A stretch of 13,931 nt of DNA from an uncultured beta proteobacterium (GCA_903859265.1 CAIOLZ010000065.1:1-13931), one strand, 5' to 3'. Positions 1 to 7,843 are shown, numbered from the stretch's first letter. Notes: generated by a model from the sequence alone, not told the origin. Translations and numbers: made by a program.

Positions 1-1
1 G

Positions 2-358
2 CGGCTGGTGCGCACACTGTGTCCGAATTGCCGGGTGCGCGATGAAGAAACGACCCGCGAGTCGCTGGCCGAAACGGTCAAGCCCTGGCATATCAACGGG
101 GGATTCAAGCCCTATAAGCCGGTGGGTTGCGTCGATTGCCGTATGACTGGATTTCTCGGCCGCATGGGCCTTTACGAACTGCTGGAAGTCACCGAGGCGT
201 TCAAGGCCCGCGTGACGGCTGAGCCGGTAGTGGACGCGCTGCGCCGGCAAGCGGTAGCCGACGGCATGCGGCCCTTGCGCCTGGCCGGTGCGCTGCGGGT
301 GGCGGAAGGCCTTACGGTAATGGAACAGGTACTCATCTCCACGCCTTCCATGGTTTAA
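2..358 (+). CDS. GspE/PulE-family secretion ATPase, C-terminal end (partial)
   Basis: This is the last 118 codons of a type II secretion / type IV pilus assembly ATPase; the gene begins upstream of the window and the frame is open to the left edge. Such hexameric ATPases sit on the cytoplasmic face of the inner membrane and power pseudopilus or pilus assembly. The fragment opens with RLVRTLCPNC, the usual arrangement just after the ATPase core, and a second cysteine pair (CVDC) follows about 30 residues later. Together they form the four-cysteine zinc motif typical of GspE and many PilB proteins. The GRMGLYELLEV stretch and the closing 'GMRPLR...GLTVMEQVL' segment are also typical. Walker boxes are outside the window. 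Whether it is GspE, PilB or a stand-alone PulE-like protein cannot be decided, because no other secretion or pilus gene is visible. It ends 24 bases before the DUF3422 gene, so co-transcription is likely. Confidence 0.9.
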   Translation, partial: RLVRTLCPNCRVRDEETTRESLAETVKPWHINGGFKPYKPVGCVDCRMTGFLGRMGLYELLEVTEAFKARVTAEPVVDALRRQAVADGMRPLRLAGALRVAEGLTVMEQVLISTPSMV

Positions 359-382
359 GGCCACACCATTTCGGGAATTTCT

Positions 383-1654
383 ATGCAACATCCACTGCGC
401 ATCGGTCTTCATAACGAAATTCACGCCAGGCCGCCCGAGTCGATGACCGTGCCGCTGGCGATCTCGCATGTTGTCATGGTGTGCGATGCCGAGCAGCGGC
501 GCCAAAGCCGCGAACACATGGCACGACTTGCGAGTGACAACCATTTGCCCGCGCCCGATGCCGGATCAACCCACACCCGCGTCGATCTGGGCTTGTTCCG
601 TTTGCGCTGGGAGCTGCATACCGAGTTTGTAAGCTGGACATTTTTGCGCCCCCTGAAGGTGGATCCTTTTGGCGAGCGCGACCCGGAGACGGCCATGGAT
701 GTGGTGCCCCGGGAATGGATGGCCGCGCTGCCCGGGCAATCGCTCGCCAGCCTGCACCTGTGGGCCCTGCCGGCCGCATCCACCGAGCCTGAGCAGTTGG
801 TTGCGCAGGTGCTGTCGGACGAAACTTTGGTGGCGTCCACGCTCGCTGACGGTTTTGCCGAGGTTTACACGGATTTCAAAATCCACGCGGATGGTTTTTC
901 ACGCATGGTGCTGCTGGCAGGCAGCCTGAGCCCGCGCCGGCTGGGCCGGCTGGTGCAGGGTCTGCTGGAAATCGAGACCTACCGCATGGCGGCATTACTG
1001 GGCCTGCCGGCAGCGCGTGAGGCTTCGGCGGTGCTGGCGTCGGCGGAGATGGAACTGGCCGAACTGGCGCAATCCATCCGTTCCGCCACGCGCGAGGATG
1101 AGCCATTGTTGCTGGACCGGCTGACACGCCTGGCCGGGCAAGTGGAGAGCCAGCACGCAGCCACCCATTCGCGCTTTTCGGCCAGTGCCGCCTATTTCGA
1201 TCTGGTGGACAAGCGCATTGGCGATATTGCCGAGTCGCGGCTGGGGGGAATGCAGACGATCCGTGAGTTCATGGACCGGCGGCTGACTCCCGCGCGCAGC
1301 ACCTGCGAATGGTCAAGCCGGCGCCAGGACGCTTTGTCGCAACGCGTTTCGCGCATCAGCAATTTGCTGCGCACGCGGGTTGAAATTGAGCAGCAGCAAA
1401 GTAGTCAGGCGTTGCTGGCAGCGATGAACGACCGCCAGGGCGTGCAACTCAAAATGCAATCGACGGTGGAGGGCCTGTCGGTGGCCGCCATCACGTATTA
1501 CATCGTGGGACTGGTGAGTTACCTGGCCAAGGGTGCCCAGCATCTGGGATGGCCCTGGAGCCCCGAGATCACGGCGGCGCTCACGATTCCGGTGGTCGCG
1601 GGCACCGTCTGGTGGTCACTGCGACGCTTGCACGCCTCAGTTTTTAAAGCCTGA
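383..1654 (+). CDS. DUF3422 family membrane-anchored protein
   Basis: A 423-residue protein recognised as DUF3422, a conserved proteobacterial family of unknown function. The N-terminus carries the family's characteristic LHNEIHARPPE segment (residues 9-19), followed by HTEFVSWTFLRP-like sequence near residue 80. The middle is largely helical and charged. The C-terminus has two hydrophobic helices, about 366-385 and 396-411, joined by a Trp/Pro-rich turn. A mostly soluble protein ending in a helical hairpin in the inner membrane is reminiscent of CorA-like topology, but that comparison is inference only. The ATG at 383 has a GGGA-type ribosome site about 6 bases upstream. The preceding ATPase gene ends 24 bases earlier, so an operon is plausible. 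Its last 11 bases overlap the converging Nudix gene. Family assignment is firm; function is unknown. Confidence 0.9.
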   Translation: MQHPLRIGLHNEIHARPPESMTVPLAISHVVMVCDAEQRRQSREHMARLASDNHLPAPDAGSTHTRVDLGLFRLRWELHTEFVSWTFLRPLKVDPFGERDPETAMDVVPREWMAALPGQSLASLHLWALPAASTEPEQLVAQVLSDETLVASTLADGFAEVYTDFKIHADGFSRMVLLAGSLSPRRLGRLVQGLLEIETYRMAALLGLPAAREASAVLASAEMELAELAQSIRSATREDEPLLLDRLTRLAGQVESQHAATHSRFSASAAYFDLVDKRIGDIAESRLGGMQTIREFMDRRLTPARSTCEWSSRRQDALSQRVSRISNLLRTRVEIEQQQSSQALLAAMNDRQGVQLKMQSTVEGLSVAAITYYIVGLVSYLAKGAQHLGWPWSPEITAALTIPVVAGTVWWSLRRLHASVFKA

Positions 1655-2555
1655 CTTCACCGCGGCGCAGCCAGGCTTCGAATCCGTCGGTGGGCTCGAA
1701 CCGCTGGTTGCGAAACGTCAGCCGGGTCGGGCCGGGCATCGCACGTTCCGCCACGCTGTGCCAGGGGTCGCCGGGGTAGCAAATGACACGCTGGCCGTCC
1801 TGGTTGAATGCTTCCGGCAGGACGGTTGCGGGGCGCGCCGTGTGCGCGTGGTCCAAAACTTCTTGTGCGCTATCGAATTGCGACAAGTGCGAGAGCGTCA
1901 TGATCTGTGGCGGCGCCATTTCAATCCCGTAATTCCAATATTGCGCGAGTGCCTCGGCAGGTTTGAGCCAGACGCTTTGGGTGGTTTCCACATCGTCATG
2001 GCGGGCGATCTGGTCGGCGGGAACCCGGGCGACAAAAAAGCGCGTGTCAAAGCGCTTGTTGGTGAAGCTGGGGACGAGCGGCGTAATCCAGCGCGACCAG
2101 GGCACCACGGCCTGCGTCTGCAGCCGCAGGTCAAGTTGATGGAGCACAACGTTGAAAGCCTGCCCTTGCTGGAGCAATCCATTTGCTGAGGCTTTCACTG
2201 ATGGGCCCGCATAGGCGCCGTTCTCGCCCACGGTGGCGAACATCACCCCGGATTCCTCAAAAGCCTCGCGCAGTGCCGCAACAAACAATCCTTTGGCGAC
2301 GCGGGGTGGCGTATCCGGCTCAGCCAGTGCTTTGTGCAGCGCAGGGGTGTCCCTGTCACAGTACTTTTGCGCGTCAAGCTCGGTATCCGCGGCATCGAGT
2401 TTCCCACCCGGAAATACATAGACGCCGCCCAGCACTGCAGAGGCTGCGTGGCGTTTGACCAGAAAAACCTCCAGCCCGTCGGGGGCGTCGCGCAGCATGA
2501 CAACGGTCGCCGACGCAAGCGGCTCGGTGGTAACAACTTCAGAATGGATGATCAT
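1644..2555 (-). CDS. Nudix hydrolase with an interrupted Nudix box (NUDT19-like)
   Basis: A 303-residue Nudix hydrolase, a family that cleaves nucleoside diphosphate-linked substrates. The N-terminal beta strands lead to VFPGGKLD (47-54). The catalytic REAFEESGV stretch (96-104) fits the REUXEEXGU half of the Nudix box. In a standard box the Arg lies 14 residues after the last Gly of PGG; here it lies 45 residues after Gly51, so about 31 residues are inserted. From family knowledge, an insertion at this place and a later APPQIMTL-like stretch are features of NUDT19-type enzymes, some of which hydrolyse CoA; substrate here is unproven. Length fits that subgroup rather than MutT. The start codon overlaps the stop of the upstream GGDEF-like gene (ATGA) and no clear Shine-Dalgarno is present, implying translational coupling. 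The 3' end overlaps the converging DUF3422 gene by 11 bases. Confidence 0.88.
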   Translation of the reverse strand: MIIHSEVVTTEPLASATVVMLRDAPDGLEVFLVKRHAASAVLGGVYVFPGGKLDAADTELDAQKYCDRDTPALHKALAEPDTPPRVAKGLFVAALREAFEESGVMFATVGENGAYAGPSVKASANGLLQQGQAFNVVLHQLDLRLQTQAVVPWSRWITPLVPSFTNKRFDTRFFVARVPADQIARHDDVETTQSVWLKPAEALAQYWNYGIEMAPPQIMTLSHLSQFDSAQEVLDHAHTARPATVLPEAFNQDGQRVICYPGDPWHSVAERAMPGPTRLTFRNQRFEPTDGFEAWLRRGEVRL

Positions 2556-3754
2556 GTTTTCGCAGGGGTTTCGCTGGCGAGTGCCATTTGCTCTGCCTGA
2601 TCCAGGATGCGGGCGGGGTCCGCGCCGCTTGGGTCAACGGTGACCAGTCCGTAAGCAATCTCCGGCGTGAAAGTGTAGTTGCCGTCATTTTGTCCGATCA
2701 CCGGAAGCGGTTTGGCCAACAGGTAGCGCAACCGCTTCACCAAGCCCCCTACCAAACGCGGTTGCTTCACCGCACTGATAACGACCACAAAACAGCGGGG
2801 GTGGTAAAGCCCCACGACGCAGCGAAAACCCACCGTGCGACGAATGCGAGCAGCCATGGATACCAGGATTTGCTGGTCGATGCTGTGGCCGGCCGTTTCG
2901 CTCAATTCGTACAGGTTACGCAGGTAAATACAGAGTACGGCGCAATTGGTATTGAGACGCGCACTGCGCCAAAAGGCGTCGTCCACTTTGGACAGCAGTA
3001 CGGACCCGCGTGGCAGGCCGGTGGCCGGGTCCAGCCCGCGTGACAGTCCGGCCAGGCGCTCCAGCCGCCGGTTTTGCCGGTTTCGGCTGATGCCCAGACC
3101 CACCACCACCAGGAAAAAACCGACGGTGCTGGCGGCAGTCAGGCCCCACACCCAAATGCCGGCGGGTGAGTTTTCCAGTGCCTTGTTCAGGGGCAGGTTG
3201 TGCGCATACAAACCGCTTACCGAAATTGCCTGAAGCAGGCAGCCCAAGGCCATCCAGCGTGCCAGCCTGTCCCCCAGGTGCGCCGCACGGGTGCTGGCGA
3301 TCAGAGCCATCAGCACCGAACTGCAATTGACCCAGGTTGCAAACGTCAGAATATTGCTGTCATGCCCATTCGAATTTGAATTTATCAGCAACGCCAGCGC
3401 CATGAAAACTGCCGATGCGATGAGCGCCACAGCGCCCCCGATGATGGTGCGGTTGACCAGCATGTCTTCGGCCGCCACGCCCAGCCATTGACCAAGGTAG
3501 GTCAGTGTCAGTGCCCCGCTCAGAGGCCCCAGGCTGGCTTTGAAGACCAGCATCGCGTTGTCGGACACATCGGAAAATAGCATCTCCGGCAGCCCGGAGA
3601 GCATCACGCTGCTGGTTCCGGCCAGAAGCATGTAGGCCAGCCCACGCCATGCCGTGCGGCTGCCCGACATGGCGACGTCTGCAATCGCCATGGTTGCAAG
3701 AGTCAGAAGGCCGCCAAGCATCGCAGACCAAATCAGTGTTTCTGAAAAATTCAT
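2552..3754 (-). CDS. Seven-helix membrane protein with degenerate GGDEF domain
   Basis: A 400-residue protein with about seven hydrophobic helices (roughly 5-27, 37-55, 67-95, 102-123, 135-155, 165-183, 199-222), a basic linker (RNRQNRRLERL), and a C-terminal GGDEF-fold domain from about 240 to 392. The fold is shown by DPATGLPRG at 242-250 (compare the DxLTGLPNR entry of diguanylate cyclases) and by TAGH at 287-290 in the ND..GH position. The catalytic parts are lost: the GGDEF signature reads HPRCF (318-322), the metal-binding Asp is Tyr277, and the substrate Asn is Ser285. It should therefore not make c-di-GMP; a sensory or scaffold role is inference. I chose the ATG at 3754 because the membrane domain begins there; a longer reading to 3898 adds a proline/cysteine-rich stretch overlapping gshA. 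It is the first gene of a coupled pair with the Nudix gene. Confidence 0.8.
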   Translation of the reverse strand: MNFSETLIWSAMLGGLLTLATMAIADVAMSGSRTAWRGLAYMLLAGTSSVMLSGLPEMLFSDVSDNAMLVFKASLGPLSGALTLTYLGQWLGVAAEDMLVNRTIIGGAVALIASAVFMALALLINSNSNGHDSNILTFATWVNCSSVLMALIASTRAAHLGDRLARWMALGCLLQAISVSGLYAHNLPLNKALENSPAGIWVWGLTAASTVGFFLVVVGLGISRNRQNRRLERLAGLSRGLDPATGLPRGSVLLSKVDDAFWRSARLNTNCAVLCIYLRNLYELSETAGHSIDQQILVSMAARIRRTVGFRCVVGLYHPRCFVVVISAVKQPRLVGGLVKRLRYLLAKPLPVIGQNDGNYTFTPEIAYGLVTVDPSGADPARILDQAEQMALASETPAKT

Positions 3755-3773
3755 GGGTGAATTATTACGAATC

Positions 3774-3806
3774 CCTTGGCGCCTCCGCGGAATTGCCGTG
3801 CCAAGG
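3774..3806. repeat. Inverted repeat between divergent GGDEF-like gene and gshA
   Basis: CCTTGGC at 3774-3780 is repeated in inverse as GCCAAGG at 3800-3806, with a 19-base spacer. A second, overlapping inverted pair (AGGCA 3804-3808, TGCCT 3818-3822) lies next to it. Both sit in the 110-base space between two divergent genes, where an operator for either would be expected. Arms this short can also arise by chance, and I cannot name a regulator. Confidence 0.3.
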
Positions 3807-3864
3807 CAGGAAATTTTTGCCTGTGGTAACTTCGCGCCCCAGTAAATAGCACAGGGCCTCAGGC

Positions 3865-5392
3865 ATGGACAAATTTTTAAGGGCCCCGGTGGAGGCAAGC
3901 GCGCAACAGCTCGGCGGTATCCGGCGCGGGCTTGAAAAAGAGAGTTTGCGCGCCAGGCCGGACGGCGCGCTCGCCACGACTGCGCATCCGGCGGCGCTGG
4001 GTTCCGCGTTGACTCACCCGCACATCACGACCGATTTCAGCGAATCCCAGGTCGAGTTGATCACTGGTGTGCACGCCGGGGTGCAAGATTGTTTGGACGA
4101 GCTCATGCGGGTGCAGCGTTTCACCGCACAGGCTTTGAACAATGAGATGCTGTGGGTGTCGAGCATGCCTTGCGATTTGCCCGCCGATGAGGCGATTCCG
4201 CTGGGTCAGTACGGCACCTCCAACGTAGGCCGCGCCAAAACCGTCTATCGCACGGGTCTGGGCCACCGCTACGGACGGCGCATGCAAACGATCTCCGGCA
4301 TCCATTACAACTGGTCGATGCCCGAAGTGTCCAGTGAACAGTACTTCAGCCTGATTCGAAACTTCCGGCGTAACGCCTTTTTGCTGCTGTATCTTTTCGG
4401 CGCATCGCCTGCGGTGTGCTCCTCGTTCGTGGCGGGGCGCCAGCATGCCTTGCAGCGCTTGGGCGAAAACACCATGCACCTGCCTTATGCGACGTCCTTG
4501 CGGATGGGGCGGCTGGGCTACCAAAGCGACGCGCAATCGGCGCTGGCAGTCAGTTACAACAGTTTGCAGGGCTACGCAGCGTCGCTGCAGGGCGCGCTCA
4601 CGCAACCCTACGCGCCGTATGAAACCATCGGCGTGCAAGGCCCGGACGGCGGCTACCGCCAACTGGGCACCACCCTTTTGCAGATTGAAAATGAGTTCTA
4701 CGGCAGCATTCGCCCCAAGCGCGTGATTTTTCCGGGGGAGCGTCCGCTGCACGCGCTGCGCGAGCGCGGGGTGGAGTATGTCGAGGTGCGCCTGCTGGAC
4801 CTGGACCCGTTCGAGCTGGTGGGCATCAACGCGCAGACCTTGCGTTTCATCGATGTTTTTTTGATCTACTGCCTAAGCACGGACAGTCCCGACGATACGC
4901 CACAGGAAATTGCCGCGATGGCGCGCAACCAGCATGCGGTGGCAGAGCGCGGCCGTGAGCCCGGTTTGCTGCTGGAGCGCCCAGGCGCGCAGGTTGCACT
5001 GGTCGATTGGGGGCCGGGATATTTTGAGCGCGCTGGCACCCATTGCCGCGCGGCTGGATGCAAACCATGCGACGTCGGATTACGGCGCGGCGGTAAGGGC
5101 TGCACAGCACGGGCTGGAGCAGCCGCAGACGCTACCCTCGGCACGCGTGCTGCGGGAGATTTCGGAACAGTTCGACGGTTCCTTTCTCGAGTTTGCCAAG
5201 GCCCGGTCTGCAGCCACCCGCCAGGCCATGCTGGAGGTCCGATTGACGGCGCACGAGCGTGGCCTGCTGGAACAGGAAAGCCGCGATTCATTGCAAAAGC
5301 AGGCCGATATAGAAGCGGCTGACAGCATGCCCTTCGACATTTATCTCAAGGAGTACCTGGCGCCGCAGCGGCTGTTGGCCAGGCCGCACTAA
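3865..5392 (+). pseudogene. gshA: Glutamate-cysteine ligase (E. coli type), frameshifted
   Basis: GshA makes gamma-glutamylcysteine from glutamate, cysteine and ATP, the first step of glutathione synthesis in the cytoplasm. The match to the E. coli-type family is strong: GIRRGLEKESLR near the start, TTDFSESQVELIT, QYGTSN, MQTISGIHYNWSMP, LFGASPAVCSSF, LPYATSLRMG and IRPKRV all appear in family order. The reading frame breaks near residue 383. Up to ALVDWG (codon at 5011) the frame starting at 3865 is correct; the family sequence then continues in the next frame as GRDILSALAPIAARLD and runs to LKEYLAPQRL with a stop at 5390-5392. Removing one G from the GGGGG run at 5009-5013 restores one protein of 508 residues, close to the 518 of E. 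coli. Left as is, translation adds about 100 unrelated residues and stops at 5320-5322. This may be a sequencing error, a true mutation or, less likely, programmed frameshifting. The upstream ribosome site is weak. Confidence 0.9.
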
Positions 5393-5440
5393 CTGCCCGA
5401 CAATCACTGCTCTCGCAGTTTGAATTCAGAGCAGGACGGC

Positions 5441-6436
5441 ATGGCAATACAGTGGTTTCCGGGTCATATGCATTTGACCCGCAAGGCGATCGAGGAGCGC
5501 ATCAAGGACATTGATGTCGTGATCGAGATGCTCGACGCACGCCTGCCCGGTTCAAGCGCCAATCCCATGCTCGCTGAGCTGACGCGCCAAAAACCCGCCC
5601 TCAAAGTCATCAACAAGCAAGATCTGGCGGATCCCGTATGCACGGCGATGTGGCTGGCGCATTACAACGCAACGCCCGGCGTGCAGGCGTTGGCCTTGGA
5701 CGCCAGCGTGGCCGCGCCGGTCCGCGCGCTGGTAGCGGCCTGCCACGCATTGGCGCCCCAGCGCGGCGGCATGGCAAAGCCGATGCGTGTGCTCATTTGT
5801 GGCATTCCCAATGTTGGCAAATCCACCTTGATCAACACACTCAAAGGCAAGCGGGCTGCCAAGACCGGCGATGAGGCTGGTGTTACCAAATTGGAGCAGC
5901 GCATCACCATTGCGGATGACTTTTATCTGTACGACACGCCAGGCGTTCTTTGGCCCCGCATCATCGTTGCCAAGAGCGGCTACAACCTGGCCGCCAGCGG
6001 CGCGATCGGACGCAACGCGTTCAACGAAGAGGAAGTGGCGCTGGAACTGCTGGATTATTTGCGCCAGCGCTATGCCGGCGCGCTGGAGGCGCGCTACAAA
6101 ATTACCGGGGTAGCGGATTCAACGGACGAGGCGCTGCTCGACGCCATAGGACGCAAACGCGGCGCCTTGCAAAGCGGTGGCAAAGTCAATTTGAACAAGG
6201 CGGCGGAAATCGTGATCCATGATTTCCGTCAGGGCAGCCTGGGCCGCATCAGCCTGGAACAGCCGCAGGAGTTTGCCCAATGGCTGGCCATCGGACAGAA
6301 GCTCGACGCCGAGCGACAGATCAAAAAAGATGCGATCGAACAAGCGCGCCTGATTCGATTGAAAAAAATCCCGCGACCACAGCTTGAACGCGAACCACGC
6401 AACCGAGACGACGCAGACGATGAGGTCAGCGATTAA
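5441..6436 (+). CDS. rbgA: Ribosome biogenesis GTPase RbgA/YlqF
   Basis: A circularly permuted GTPase that assists late assembly of the large ribosomal subunit. The permuted motif order is visible: G4 NKQD at 58-61, a G5-like LDAS at 86-89, then G1 GIPNVGKS at 121-128, a G2 Thr near 149 (GVTK) and G3 DTPG at 165-168. I start at the ATG at 5441 because this gives MAIQWFPGHM, matching the remembered N-terminus of B. subtilis RbgA and placing the conserved catalytic His at position 9; AGGA lies 4 bases upstream. A TTG at 5420 would add seven unconserved residues. The C-terminal part (GRKRGALQSGGKVN, GRISLEQP) also fits the family, and the protein ends in an acidic Asp-rich tail. At 331 residues it is somewhat longer than the roughly 280-residue B. 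subtilis protein. The gene begins 48 bases after gshA and overlaps the converging hydrolase by 11 bases. Confidence 0.92.
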   Translation: MAIQWFPGHMHLTRKAIEERIKDIDVVIEMLDARLPGSSANPMLAELTRQKPALKVINKQDLADPVCTAMWLAHYNATPGVQALALDASVAAPVRALVAACHALAPQRGGMAKPMRVLICGIPNVGKSTLINTLKGKRAAKTGDEAGVTKLEQRITIADDFYLYDTPGVLWPRIIVAKSGYNLAASGAIGRNAFNEEEVALELLDYLRQRYAGALEARYKITGVADSTDEALLDAIGRKRGALQSGGKVNLNKAAEIVIHDFRQGSLGRISLEQPQEFAQWLAIGQKLDAERQIKKDAIEQARLIRLKKIPRPQLEREPRNRDDADDEVSD

Positions 6437-7256
6437 ACCCGGTGAGCCAGTCGCGCAGGCAGGCGACAAATTCCACCGGCTGTTGCAACATGACCCAATG
6501 GCCGGTTGCAAATGCCTGAACCTTGTTGCCCGGCACAGCAGCCATTTCTGTCAGCCATTGGGGTGAGTGAAACATGAAAGGCTTGCGCGCGCCGTAAATG
6601 TATAAAAACGCACACTTGGGATCGACACGCAGGCATCCCTTGAGACCGCCGCGAAGACCCAGCCAAAGCATGGCGTAGGGAAAATTTTTTCGCCAGTGCA
6701 GATCGGCATCGGCGGCGGGACATTTCACGGCGCGCGCGCAGAGCCGGGTCATCCAGTTGCCCAGCGATGTACTGATGTAGCGCCCTGCGCCCCAGGCCAG
6801 AGCCAGCCAAAACTGGTAGAGGAAAATGCCCAATTTTTGCTGGGCAGTGAGTGAGCGCAGATAGCTGCCGTGGTTGTGGTTGCCGATATCCACCGCCACA
6901 ACCCGATCCACCAGGGATGGATGGCGGCCCAAAAACTCATAGCCGAAAGTGCATCCCCAGTCGTGCATAACCAGGGTCACGGGCTGGTCCGGACTGACAA
7001 CCTGCACGATGTTTTTGACCGACGCAGTGATCTCGTCGAGTGAAAGCGTTCGCTCCGGCTTGCCCAGGTCGAAGCCGGGAAGCGTAAAACGGACGCACCG
7101 GAACTGGTCTTTCAAGCCCGCAACGGTTGCGTCCCACAATCGTTCGTTATCGGGCCAGCCGTGCAAAAAAACCAGGGTTGTCCCGCCTGAGCCTTCTACG
7201 TACACGTCGATGCCATCAAGCTGAAATTGGACTTTTGGGTGGGTGCTGGCGTGCAT
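6426..7256 (-). CDS. Alpha/beta hydrolase, epoxide hydrolase/dehalogenase-like
   Basis: A 276-residue alpha/beta-hydrolase-fold enzyme. The oxyanion segment FLHGWPDN lies at 30-37. The nucleophile elbow reads MHDWG with Asp99 in place of the usual Ser, as in epoxide hydrolases and haloalkane dehalogenases, which form an ester on Asp. The catalytic His is probably His253 in TGHWVM. A cap-like insertion rich in Trp, Leu and Tyr occupies about 130-205. The substrate cannot be told. Two starts are possible: ATG at 7262 and ATG at 7256. AAGG at 7263-7266 (reverse strand) touches the first but sits 6 bases from the second, so I chose 7256. The 3' end overlaps the rbgA stop region by 11 bases. It has no obvious operon partner, and its upstream region is shared with uspA. 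Confidence 0.88.
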   Translation of the reverse strand: MHASTHPKVQFQLDGIDVYVEGSGGTTLVFLHGWPDNERLWDATVAGLKDQFRCVRFTLPGFDLGKPERTLSLDEITASVKNIVQVVSPDQPVTLVMHDWGCTFGYEFLGRHPSLVDRVVAVDIGNHNHGSYLRSLTAQQKLGIFLYQFWLALAWGAGRYISTSLGNWMTRLCARAVKCPAADADLHWRKNFPYAMLWLGLRGGLKGCLRVDPKCAFLYIYGARKPFMFHSPQWLTEMAAVPGNKVQAFATGHWVMLQQPVEFVACLRDWLTGFNR

Positions 7257-7329
7257 GGGCATCCTTAGGTTTTGCCGCGGCCGTTGCGCGGCGCGATTAT
7301 GAAACTTGCGACTGGCGCTTGGTCAACTT

Positions 7330-7343
7330 ATGACCCAAGTCAA
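7330..7343 (+). promoter_or_regulatory. FNR/ANR-like site upstream of uspA
   Basis: The sequence ATGAC-CCAA-GTCAA matches 7 of the 10 defined positions of the FNR/ANR consensus TTGAT-N4-ATCAA and contains a perfect TGAC-N4-GTCA palindrome. Its centre is 7336.5. A class II FNR site lies at -41.5, which would put the transcription start near 7378 and the -10 element at 7366-7371, where the sequence is CATGAT (4 of 6 matches to TATAAT). The leader would then be about 25 bases and include GAGGG at 7394-7398. This is a fit by eye, not a scored search. Confidence 0.4.
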
Positions 7344-7402
7344 ATCCTTCAATATTTTCAGGGTGCATGATCCACCATCTTCATTCAACCAACGAGGGTT
7401 TC

Positions 7403-7843
7403 ATGTTTAAAAACATTGTTCTTGCGACCGACGGTTCCGCCGCTTCCGAGCACGCTGCCAGGCTTGCCGTGTCACTGGCCCGCGTGCACAAGGCTACGCT
7501 GACAGCACTCTATGTGGCCGATCCCTACCCTTATGTGGGTGTGGCAGAGGTTAACCCGATCGGTTACCAGGCCTATGCTGCCGCTGCACAGTCGGCAGCG
7601 GCTCAGGCGCACGCACAGGTTGAAGCGTTGTGCAATGCTGAGACACCTGCATTGCCCTTGCAGGTGCGGCTGGTGGAGGATGTTGCAGCGGCCAGCGGCA
7701 TCGTCGATACCGCCAAAGAACTGGGCGCCGATCTGATTGTTGTGGGCTCCCACGGGCGCAGCGGTCTGGCCCGGCTGATGCTCGGCAGCGTCGCCACCAA
7801 GGTGGTGGCCGAATCGCCGATTCCCGTGCTCGTGACCCGCTAA
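7403..7843 (+). CDS. Universal stress protein, UspA family, ATP-binding type
   Basis: A 146-residue single-domain universal stress protein. The N-terminus MFKNIVLATDGS is typical, with Asp10 placed for nucleotide contact. The C-terminal glycine pattern G-x2-G-x9-G-S is complete (Gly115, Gly118, Gly128, Ser129), placing it among ATP-binding Usp proteins rather than those without the loop. Such cytoplasmic proteins accumulate under energy, oxygen or nutrient stress; exact roles vary. I start at the ATG at 7403, which has GAGGG 4 bases upstream and begins directly at the first beta strand. An in-frame ATG at 7367 would add 12 unconserved residues and falls inside the predicted -10 region. The gene appears to be monocistronic and converges on the glutathione transferase gene with 35 bases between stops and no hairpin terminator. 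An FNR-like site upstream suggests oxygen-responsive control. Confidence 0.92.
   Translation: MFKNIVLATDGSAASEHAARLAVSLARVHKATLTALYVADPYPYVGVAEVNPIGYQAYAAAAQSAAAQAHAQVEALCNAETPALPLQVRLVEDVAAASGIVDTAKELGADLIVVGSHGRSGLARLMLGSVATKVVAESPIPVLVTR

Noticed and set aside
3755..3898. N-terminal extension of the GGDEF-like protein by 48 residues
   Set aside because: It overlaps the gshA start, is proline- and cysteine-rich without family character, and the membrane domain begins cleanly at the ATG at 3754.
5014..5322. Alternative C-terminus of GshA in the original frame (about 100 residues)
   Set aside because: It has no resemblance to GshA and is Arg/Gly/Ala-rich as expected for an out-of-frame reading of GC-rich DNA.
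4910..5392. A separate second gene covering the GshA C-terminal part
   Set aside because: Its usable sequence simply continues GshA after the frameshift; the first part overlaps the correct upstream frame and is not GshA-like.
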